The position numbers and the translations under genes are program-made. The notes beneath the pieces were generated by a model. That model was not told the DNA's origin. It saw only the letters and a list, made by a program, of their open reading frames with translations, and did no database searches. From the NCBI RefSeq assembly GCF_001625305.1, contig NW_017803921.1, positions 3,012,746 through 3,076,745 on the forward strand: a stretch of DNA of 64,000 bases, given 5' to 3'. Shown here one piece after another: positions 41,770 through 53,000 of the stretch (its first letter is position 1; each line of letters opens with the position of its first letter). Source of the DNA: Branchiostoma belcheri. Taxonomy: Eukaryota; Chordata; Leptocardii; Amphioxiformes; Branchiostomatidae.

Positions 41770-42260
41770 TAAAATACATGGGATGTCTTTTTATGCTCAG
41801 AAATCAGATATCCAAACGAAAAAAAAAGTGTCTTAAACACTATGTAAAAGCTTGCAAAATCACTGGTCATCATTTGAAGGCATTTTCAGCATTGTTACGC
41901 ACTCAAATCAGAGCAAATGGTGCTTGTAGTTTACTTATTTCAACAGTACAACACGTGGGATGTCTTTTCATTGAGAAATCAGATACCCGGACGACAAAAA
42001 ACGCGCCCGAGGCAGTTGCCAAAAGCTTTGTAAAATCACTCTCGTCAAAGACATTTTCAGCATTGTTACGCACTCAAATCAAAGCAAATGGCGCTTGTAG
42101 TTTACCTGTTTCTACAATAAAACAAGTGAGATGTGTTTTCATTCAGAAATCAGATATCCGGCCGACAAAAAAGTTGCCCAAGGCAGTTGGCAAAAGCTTT
42201 GGTAAAATCACTCGTCGTCAAAGACATTTTCAGCATTGTTACGCACTCAGGTTTGCCTAA
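41770..42260. repeat. Tandem repeat, about 175-bp unit, 3 copies, with an open frame
   Basis: GGGATGTCTTTT-like starts at 41779, 41956 and 42127 and the block TTTTCAGCATTGTTACGCAC recurs three times. A 160-aa open frame runs through (41778-42260), but its sequence is just the repeat translated and shows no family motif. Confidence 0.8.
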
Positions 42261-44037
42261 GACAAATATCTCCCAAGGTTTTTCGTGACTGGTGGAGCGA
42301 CCCAAGAGATATCAGACGACAAAATGGTTTGCTGTTCTGTTGTATTGTTTCCTTGGTAACCGCTGTGGGTGTTAATTAGTCACTCTAATTGCGTTACTCG
42401 CGGCTGTCAATCTTCAAATGGTCCATTTGGGGAAATGTGTCCTGCTGTGACGTAAACAGTGTGCTGACAACAGACGTGTTTTTTGTACCTTACAGTACGT
42501 GTGTTTGAACCACGTGCAAGTAGGTGGTCCTAATACAACACAGGACGTAAGGCGACGAGTAGACAACTTGTTTTCGTGTGGCACACACACACACACGCAG
42601 AGAAAGCCAGAAGTCTACATCGAGAATTCCGACAACTTGTTCAACAACAGCGAGCTTCTTGGAAGGTAGGTCAATTTGACTGGTCATTTTACGAAACATT
42701 GCTTCCTATATTCCGACAAAAGCGTTATCATATCATATTCTAAAGCTAATAATCTGCCAAGTTTGTAGTTCAGGCAAAGTAGAGGACAAGGTACATTTTA
42801 CTGTAGATTGCCCTCGTATGATGGCGGAAGAAGAATTCTTTTCGATTAAGTTTAAGCAAATTTGACCTATTTTAGGTATTTGAATAGTACAGAGAAACTT
42901 ATTTCCGTACAGCCTTCGATACAGCCTTTGTACAACTCCAATCATACAGCCACTTACATTTATACAAGTACCAAGAAGCGGGAGGAAGTCGAGAGTACTT
43001 GTTTATATATATATCTACGTACATTGCATATGCTTGTTAACAAGAGACCTGTGCTCACAAAATCATCTCGTTATCTTATAAAGCATTGTGTTCCATTTGC
43101 CCAGTTTTCTGTCGACCATCTCCAAAGTTAATTACCTTGTTGATATACACAGTCACTCTTTACACGAAAGGGTCTTCGCAGGTGTTTCTTCCTATCGCTA
43201 ACCTATAGGTCACCTACAGAAGTGCAGACGTCCTGTATTGTCTCAATGATATATGTTGGACATAATGGACATTGACATGGTAAATCATCCGGAATGAATG
43301 ACGACCCATTTTGCGTTCCCTGTCAATGAGAGAACAATAAACCCTGGTGAAAAGCTGGTGAAGTTCTGGGTTCGAACCCCTAACAGGTCCCGTTGTTGTG
43401 TCCTTGGGAAAGGCACTTGACGCCTATTTCCTCACTTGAATTGGGTGTCAGTATGTACCTAGCTTCGGTCAGAGAAGTCCTCTCGGATAGGACGTAAAGC
43501 TGGAGGTCCCGTGTTTGAGGAGAGCCAAACCTCAAACACATTAAAGATCCCACCACACTTTTGAAAAGAGCAGGGGTCCTTCCCGGTGTGAGTGGTTCAA
43601 ACCGTACAGTCTGGTCTCAGGTTTGACATATTGAAATGGTAATAGTACCATGTTGTGCCAATCCTTCCACAAATGTGGTAAATCTTCAAAAATAGATTAA
43701 TGAATAAAAGTCTGTCTGTCTGTATTCTGTCTAATCTCATGTTGAATTTCCGGAGGATTACGTTTATAATTGATGTAATTATCCATAGCTTAGGAGTGAA
43801 ATCCTATATTTGTGCTCTATCCAATGTTAGATAAGCGAAAGGTAAAATGTTTTAACAGAATGTTTGAGAATAATCAAAGGGTGAAGCGATTTGTTTCTAT
43901 CATTTCATGTAATGTTTTGCTTGACTCGCATATCTGCAAACAAAAGAATTAATGAATGAAGACCTTTATGGTACAATTTTCTAGTTGTTTATTTATTTAT
44001 TTTTTAATGTTTTATATTTCTAACAATGTAGACCGAC

Positions 44038-47000
44038 ATGGGTATCATCACTTCAAAACCCAAGAAGCCGAAATATCGAGTGTCGGTGAAAACCGGTGAC
44101 GTTCAGTTCGCCGGCACCGACGCTGACGTCTACCTGGCGTTCTACGACGGCCACGGCAAGCGTTCACGTGACGTCAAACTCGACGTGATCTGGCGTAACG
44201 ACTTCGAACGTGGGAGCACCGATGTGTTCAAACTGGGCGACCTGGGATTGACCGGACCGATTCTTCAGATAGAGGTGTTATTTGTTCTTTATTTATTTAT
44301 ATTATAAACAGAAAAATGTATATTCCTTATGGAACCAGACAAGTATCGTGGGCCGTGTGGCGTAGCGGCAGAGTGCTCGGCACAGATCCAAGAGGTCCCG
44401 GGTTCGAGTCCTGACATGCCACCGATCTTGTGCCCTTGGGAAAGCCATGGTAACTGATGTAACCCAACACCAGTTACCATGGTGACAGACGTCTGGTTCA
44501 GGTCATTGACCTCATTTGTTTGGAGAAGAAGAAGAAGGGGAAAATAGAGCAAAAACAAGATGTTTTCCTTCGGTTAACATAATAACAAAAAGTGAAGTTT
44601 GTATATCAATGTTTAAAAAATATTAAAACGTATTTATCATCACAGGTGTGGCGGGGGCCTCTTCCTGACGACTGGTACGTGGAGAAAGTGGAGATAGAGA
44701 GAATGGGAGAAGGAGAAACAGACGTGTTCCCGGTGCACAGGTGGATCAGGAAGAACACGCGGCTGAAGCTGACGAGGTGGGACTCCCTCCTGCCGCAGTT
44801 CGACCCGAACATCGAGCAGAGACGGCGGGAGTTGGAGGAGATGAAGGCCGACTACGAACTCATGGTGCCCCAGGAAGGGCTGCCTCCTAAGGTAGGGGTC
44901 CTGCACACTGCACATATTTCTCTGTTAGGCCACACTGTGTTAATTGTATGGATGACATCCTCTGAAGCCCCCTAAACTAGTGCCGAGGGAGTTTTGCCAC
45001 GGAGAGAAAGAGAAGTTTTAACTTGTTGGAGCGGGAAACCTTCTCTCCGTGGCATATTACTGGCGTCGCTCACAGAAAAAAAAATAACGCCGACGCCCAA
45101 CATGTCTGCGAAGGCTAAAGCTGGCATATGCTGGGATTTTGCGGCATTTATGAGTCAGCACTGTGCTGTGTTCTTGAGTTCCGTGGAGCGTCAGCAGCCT
45201 GGGTGTCGTCCTCCGTTGCTACCGCCGGTCCGCTATTGCCGCTAGCTACCGTGGACTACGGAGGATGGTACCCAGGCCAGGGCCTTGGAGGAGGTAATAT
45301 GGCATCGACCGTTTCAAATGTCAATGACCGTTTAAAAGACGGAAACTCGGGTCAAAGACACGTAATCCCCTCGTCACAACAGTCTATTGTACCCGCCAAG
45401 GCCGGGATAAACCGATTTGTTCCGCCTCTGGCAGGATAACGTTAACTGTGAAGGTCGACACAAATTCTTCAAAAACTTCCTTGTATACCTACCATATTTT
45501 GGGTATTCGCCGCCTTAAAGTCCATGTTTTGAATACACTGGTTTAATCGGCCTACAGGCCGTTTTTCATTGAAGTAATTAGGGAAGAGGTCATCGGGTCA
45601 GTCATAGACCATCTTCTCTATCTGTATAGCTGGTATAACCGCCCTTCGGTGTAACACACCAGCTAAGTATTAAATAAGAGTAATACTATTCTTTTTTTTA
45701 CTTTCCATCTACTCCAGGTAAAGAATCTGCCACCTGATGAGGACTTTTCTGCTGACTATAAGGTACTTGGTTGCCCCATTTGTTGTCTATCAAGTAAAGT
45801 AAAGTAAAAAGATAATCCGGCAAACCTATCTAAAAATTCTAGCGCACAATGTCTAAAATACATCTTATGTCTTATTGTGTGACCAGTGGAACGTTGCTAA
45901 GCGACGTGTAAACATCCGGATGCAGCAGAAGATCAGCAGTCTGACCGCCGGAAGGTTCAAGACCCTGGATGACCTGAGAGACGTGTACGACGGGGTTCTG
46001 GGAACACCTAGGGTAGGCCTGTGTTCTTAACGTGATTAACCACACAGGACGTCAAACCGCTATGTACGAGTATCATAATGAAAAGGATATTGAACATTTC
46101 TACTTCTATTTGTACTTGGTACGTCCTGTCTTGGTGACGTCTATTTATCTAACAACAACAACAATATGACATACATCCTAAATTTTGCCATAACATCGGT
46201 GTCATAAAGATTTGATGATTCAAAATGTATTGTATGCTTTGGTCATAAAGATTTGGTGATTCAAAATGTATTGGATGCTTTGGTTTTGATACGAAACGTA
46301 ATGACTTTTTATGAATTTCACACGTGTTCAGGGCGTGGCAAACTGGCGGGATGACCGAGAGTTCGGGAGGCAGCGTCTGTCTGGCTGTAACCCCAACAGG
46401 ATCGCACTGTGCACCGAGATACCCAACAAGTACGTACGGTCATCCAACTACGAGGATATATCCTAACACGCCAGTTGACAGTTCAACGTGTACACGGGCC
46501 TTAAGCATTTTGTAGTTAAACTGTAGGCTTTTTTTGTACTGAAAAGTCTTCGCAAACTGTATACGCCAAACCTGACTAGACAGCTAGTTATACTCCGTTA
46601 GTTTTTGCATTGCGTTTGCCGAATTTATTACTGAATTGTACTAACAGATACATACTTTCATGTACGCTATTCAGAACGTTCACTGCTCGTTCCACTTTTG
46701 AGAACTTATCAGCGTGCCACTAGGTTCTCCTCCAGTTCACATTGTCACACTATTCAAATTCCTGTTTAAAGTCCTAAATGTACAGCAACAGCTTCCTTCC
46801 CGGGCTGCAAAATTATGGACCTCCCTCCTTGCTTCCCTTCCGAATACAATCCTTAAGCTTTTGAAACAAACATTCAGATTGGCATAGTCATATGCCTGTC
46901 CTAACACTTAGCTCAGTGCTTAGAAGTGGTCATTTGACTTTGCATTAAGAAGCATCGTTAGGCCACACCAATTTAATTTGTTGGTTCTCGGATTCGCCTC

Positions 47001-50000
47001 TTCGTTTTTCTCTGATTTGCAAAAAAAAAAAATATGATTCTGGTTCTGCATCAACTCAAATATGCTCATATTTTGCCCCAAACAGTTGAGGAAAGTCCCT
47101 TTCTTCCTAGTTGTTACAGTTTGCCCATCTATCATTACAGTGGTTTGATTAAAAGTTCAAAATTCATTGTTTAAATTTTAACCCAGCCTTTTGTGCTGAC
47201 TTCATGGCTCATTTCGTAGCATTTAAGCCTTTAATAGGATGCCTAGACCTGTTTTTTTTTCGCCCTGTCGCTTCATATTTTTTCTGAAAAAATCCGAGAA
47301 CCAAGAAATTAAATTAGAAAACAAAAGTGCCAACTGTATTTTCCCATCAGTTTCGCAGTGACCGGTGAGATGGTGGAGCCGTTCCTGGAAGGCCGCACCT
47401 TGGATGACGCGCTGCAGGCCAGGAGAATCTTCATCGTCAACTACAAGGTCATGGAGGACCTTGACCTTGAGACCTCAGATGGCAGACAGGTGAGTGTGCA
47501 TCCTTGATGATTCAAACCTATTTTTCAAGCCTTTTTTTCCTACCTGTATCTGTATATGTTTCCTACCTGTATCTGTATAAATATATTATGCCTTCCCACA
47601 GATGTGCTGTCCCATGTGCCTGCTGTACTGGGGTGTTAATGACGACCTGTACCCCATTGTGTTCCCCCACAGCTGTGCTGTCCCATGTGCCTGCTGTACA
47701 GGGACGTTAATGACGTTCTGTACCCCATTGTGTTCCCCCACAGCTGTGCTGTCCCATGTGCCTGCTGTACTGGGACGTTAATGACGTTCTGTACACCATT
47801 GTGTTTCCCCACAGCTGTGCTGTCCCATGTGCCTGCTGTACAGGGACGTTAATGATGATCTGTACCCCATCGCGATTCAGCTCTTCCAACATGGCGATCA
47901 GAATCCGGTAAGACATGCTACCAAAAAAAACATTAATTACCTCCATGAAATGTGTCATGGAGGTTATATTTACCTCCATGAAATGTGTCATGGAGGTTAT
48001 ATTTTCAGTTGCGTTTATCTGTCTGTCCTTCCGTCTGTTGGTCAACAAGATAACTCAAGAACGCCTGGATGGATGGGTTTCATACTTGGTGTGTTGGTAG
48101 GGTGTGACGAAAACTGGAAATGATGAGATTTTGGTCCCCCTAGTGGCTTCCCTTGGTACTGCAGCGCAACTTCCGGTTTTGATATCTCACGATCTGGACA
48201 TGCTAGGGTCATGAAATTTTGATGGAAGGTACAGTACCGTTCGCGTTATAGTTACCCTAACGGCCGTTACTAACGCGTTTTTTTCCCGTTACTTTTCCGT
48301 TACTTTTCCGTAAGTTTTCCGTAACTTTTGCGTAAGTTTTCCGTTACTTTTCCGTTACTTTTCCGTTAGACTTCTGCATTCATATGCAGGCCGCGGTAAC
48401 ATCACAGAATAATGGGAGGAGTACTAATTTACCTCATGCGGGGCGGGAAATTACCGATACACACCGCTGGAACAGCGGAAGGAACGTTGATCTAGCCTGC
48501 ATTTTACTATATTGTAACGTTTAAAACGTTTTACGATCACCGGCGCAATTCAATTAGATAGACATTTTCTTTTGTCACTGTTGCCCAGGCAAGCGTTTCT
48601 ATAGTTTGTCAACTTTGTTTTGCTGTTTTTCTCTGTTAACTTATTTTACCACCGAATAAGCAAACCTAGATGATCTGAAGTTATAAATGCCCCAGTCCGC
48701 CGTACATAATAGGCGGCGGGCGTGAGGTAACGTTAGGGATGTGCAAAAACATCGTGGAAAATTCCTATAACACTCGAAAAAAGGCAGCATATTTACACGT
48801 GCCCACCAACATTTTTATGGCTAATTATTGACCAGTTTTGGGGAGTTTTGTTATGTCCTTGGAGTTTTGTTTAGAGTGGGACGGAAAGCCGTGCCGCCAC
48901 TCCGACTCCATGCACTTCCGTGTTACATTACGTTGTATGTGACCAACAAAATTACGCCAAAGGCACCACAAATCCACATGTACATATATTTTTTTTCCCG
49001 AAAATTCTTTTGAGTACGCATTTCGTCACTAGGATGTTGCTAATTAGTCGTAGAAATAAGGTAGAAACCAGCGTAAATGTGGCTCTCTCGAGATCATTTC
49101 GCGCGGGGAAGGGCGCCCCAGCATGCAACGGGCTTCGTTCTAGCCAATCACAGCGCAGGTCATCTAAGGTGAACCAATCAGAGCGTAGCTACTTGCATAT
49201 TATAATGAGCATGCTGCCTGCATCTCAGGGCGGCCGCGGCCATGGCGACCGGCCGTGAGTGCGCGGGAAATGTGTTTTGCAACTATATTTTTACGGGGAT
49301 TTTCTGACGTTTGACGCTGACTTTGGCACGATATGATCGCACTACCATGTACACGCTACCGTAGGCGGCAAATGAGTGGTCATTTTTATATAATCGTCGA
49401 GAAATTTTGGCGTTATGCACCCGGAAGTGAGCCGATCTCAGTTTGCGTTCCCTCGATTTTTGACAGTTTCCCCCCTCAAAATAAGAAACAAACTACCGCT
49501 ATTAAATAGAACCATGTATTACAATTATCATTTCAACATGATAGATCTATTATATATTCCTTTATTAACTATGATATCATCATGGTTGTGGAAAGTCCTC
49601 AGCTGGCGAACCGAGTCCTTGCGCCGGGAGTGACGGTACATTTTACCGTGAGTATTAAAGCCGCTAGTACTAGTAAGCCGCGCGCCTTACAAAAATTATA
49701 ATAATTTTTCTTTTGTGTCAAAAACCGCCGTGAATTTAAGGCATGAGTTAACGATTTATATTTCTTCTACGGCAGATATTTCTTGTTTCGTCACGTCCCA
49801 TGACGTCCTGTGAGAGCGGTAGGCCGCCGCTGGTACAAAATGTACAAGACATCGTCTGCCCACTGCTACACTTTGTTGACACACATTGTATTACACAACG
49901 TAATTTTCCGCTAGAAATAACTATAGAATAGCATTAAAAGATAGCACAATTCGCTTCACACAGTCGACACATGGATAAACCACAAAGTTATTTTACGAAT

Positions 50001-53000
50001 CACATGTCCACTTGCCTCTGGTGCTGTTATTTTTCAAGGGGCAACATCGCAACACATTAGCGGACGCCCCAGGAGGTGGCAAATTGCTATTGTCTTGTAG
50101 GCGCGCAAAACAAACATGAAATCCGACCCTATCACATTAACGCAAACGGTAACGCGTTAGAAATAATTTCTGACGATTTTCTAACCATTTTCTGACGAAA
50201 ATCTAACCAAATACTGACGATTTTCTAACCATTTTCTGACGAAAAAATAACTCGTTAGTAACGGGGTACCCGGTTAACTATAACGCGAACGGTACTGTAG
50301 CTCTCGTGCTTGGAAAGAAGTCATATGAGTTTGGGCCCCCTAGCGGCTTGTTCTGGAACTGCAGGGCACTTTCTGGCGAAATGTTTAAAAGCCAATAAGT
50401 CCAGACAGGAACAACATATTTTCATTATTTTTGGTGTGAAGGTAGCTGAGAGAGAGATGTACATAATTAAATGTAAATTATGCAAATGAGGACTTTATTT
50501 GCATAATTAATTAGGAAATTCTATAATCACAGTGTTTTACATTATACTATGTAACCTATGGCAGGCGGAACTTCAACAGATACTAATTATGCAAATGATG
50601 ACCTAATTTGCATAATTAATGTGAAAATTCTATGATTTCGTAATGGTGAATGATGAGAATGTCATACTTGGGACATCTGTAAATTAATCAAAAGTTAACA
50701 TACATCACGATGCATATATCATGTTAATGCAGAGGTCATTTGAACAATTAAAGAAGAAATTTACATTTACATATCAAGATCATATTTCATGGAGGTATGA
50801 AATCTCGGAATTCTAGTTTGTACATATTTTTTAAGAAGACGATATGATATATAGTATTGCTTTCTATGACACGAATTTACAATGACTAGAAGCCAGCAAG
50901 AATTCATCAGAGATGTTTTCCTTCTGACCTAGGTGTTCCTTCCATCCGATCCTCCTTACACCTGGCTTCTGGCTAAGATGTGGTTCAACAATGCAGACGC
51001 CTCCTTCCACCAGTCCACTACCCACATCGGTAAGACATAGATGTACATCTTTAATACTTTTTAAAGAGTTGTTTTCTAGATTCCTAGATAAGATTCTGTG
51101 ATGTACAAAATGATCAATAAACTGGTATATGTACCAAGTACTAAGTACCTAATACCAGCTCAGAAAAGAACAAGAAGTAGTGACATGCCTTCAAGTACCA
51201 GAGATATCAACCAAGGATTGAGGTGTTCATGAATTCATTCTTTCTTAGAACTATCGCAGACTGGAACTCGCTGCCACCAAGTACAGCGGGGGCATCATCA
51301 CTTGATAGCTAAATTGTACACAGTGTTTAGACTTAGATGTTCAAAGGTTAGGTGTAACAAGTTGTTGGGTGTAATATAGCCAGCTGCCACTGCACCATGT
51401 GCCTGTAAAGCTGGTGTGTTACACAGAGGAGCAGTTATCCCGTCTATACAGAACAGATACAGATACATAATATAGATTCGTGTACTAAGATTCATTGTAG
51501 CTGGACACTGTTTTACTTTTGTACTAATGTTCTGTGATGTGGTGCTGTAAGTCCACAACAGTAACACTAACAGCCTGGTACTATTTGTCCCCATAGGTCT
51601 GACTCATCTCATGGCCGAGCCCTTCGCGGTTTCTGCTAAAAGGCAGCTGTCACGGTCCCACCCACTATACAAGCTCATGGCGCCGCATTTCATATTCCTC
51701 ATCCCCATCAACTTGTGAGTTCTGTCCTATATATTTACATGTGTTTGTCACTTGCTGCTATTTGCAAGGTTCTGGTCTGATTCCCATCCTTAGCCTTAAC
51801 CTTTTCAGTTGGTTCTGTGACGGACATAAATCAACTTAAAAGCATTTTTGTCTAACTCAGTATTTCATCAGTCACACATCATCACTTTCACGGTGCAAAT
51901 GATGTAAACCATCTGTCAACTTTTGCAATAAAGATTGGAATGCCACATGTAAACGCTATGTACTGCATACATGTATCTGTACAGTATACTCTATTTTGTC
52001 TGTTTCATAATGTCTTTGGATTGTTATTGATGAAATGTGCATTTGTTTGTTACAGTAAGGCGCTTGCCACTCTGATGGCCCCCAATGCTTGGGTGGACGA
52101 GAACATGGGCATCGGTAGACAGGGAACCTACAATCTCATCAAGAAAGTGTACGTATTATTGCGTGACTCTGTGATACATGTACCTCTGTTTCTGTGGGGG
52201 GGGGAGGGGAGTATACATTGAATGTAATGTTATCATTCCTAAGTCATAGAATAGTCTCCACCAGACTCCTTTGCAGGCTAAATAAGTAGCAGAAATGTAA
52301 CTGGCCAGGGGAGTTGGGCAACCATAGAGGGCCCAGTTTGCTGGCTAATTCCACTGACCAGTTACCAGTTTTTATGTCGATTTCTACAATTCAATCTGCC
52401 TGCAAAGCAGTCTGGTGGAGACTATACAATAGTAACCAAAAACATTTTACATCTTACATATTATATGAACATTTCCTATTCATATAAAACAGGTTTGCAA
52501 TCAACCATATGGTAACGTCTTTTTTATCTTCTTTAGGTTGAAGGAATGGCGTCTTGATGTCCAAGGAACACTGCCAGCAGACTTAAAGGATCGTGGGGTA
52601 GGCTTCTGATTTTCTTATTCATGTTGTTCTTACTGCCATCATAGTTTAGTTAATGCTCAGAATTAAATTGATGAATGATCAAACCTTAAGCTTCACTTCA
52701 CAATTTATTTGACAGGTCAATGTTTTTATGCCCTGCTTGTAGGTCGATGACCCAGGCATACTTCCTAGTTATTACTTCCGGGATGATGCAATCCTCCTGT
52801 TCAATGCTATCCACAAGTACATCAAGATGGTGGTAGAGGCAGTCTATGGTATGTAAAAGTTTGTGAGAGAAATTGTTGCAGTTTAATATGCTCAGCAAAA
52901 TAATATCAACTTTTGCTATTAGTACAGCAATAAAAACGCATATATTGTGCAATTGTTACTGATAGTTCAAGGTTTCTGATTCACATGTACTGATTATCCC

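Larger units (their letters stand above)
37500..44031. other. Intergenic region between phospholipase and LOX-B, dominated by tandem repeats
   Basis: It contains the phospholipase 3' end, a family-C element (about 37655-37830), three separate tandem-repeat blocks (39776-40200, 40948-41650, 41770-42260), a family-B MITE (40431-40946) and a tRNA-derived SINE (43360-43600). A 5' non-coding exon of LOX-B must lie here or further right because its start-codon exon opens with an acceptor at 44030-44031. I cannot place that exon. Confidence 0.5.

Noticed and set aside
41778..42260. 160-aa ORF
   Set aside because: It follows a 175-bp tandem repeat; no domain, no splice context, repetitive protein only because the DNA is.
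40948..42260. CRISPR-like array
   Set aside because: Units are contiguous 175-180-bp tandem repeats without unique spacers, in a eukaryotic intergenic region.
44345..44450. tRNA gene in LOX-B intron 1
   Set aside because: It has tRNA-like boxes but is followed by the family tail seen in at least four other copies in the window, so it is a SINE.
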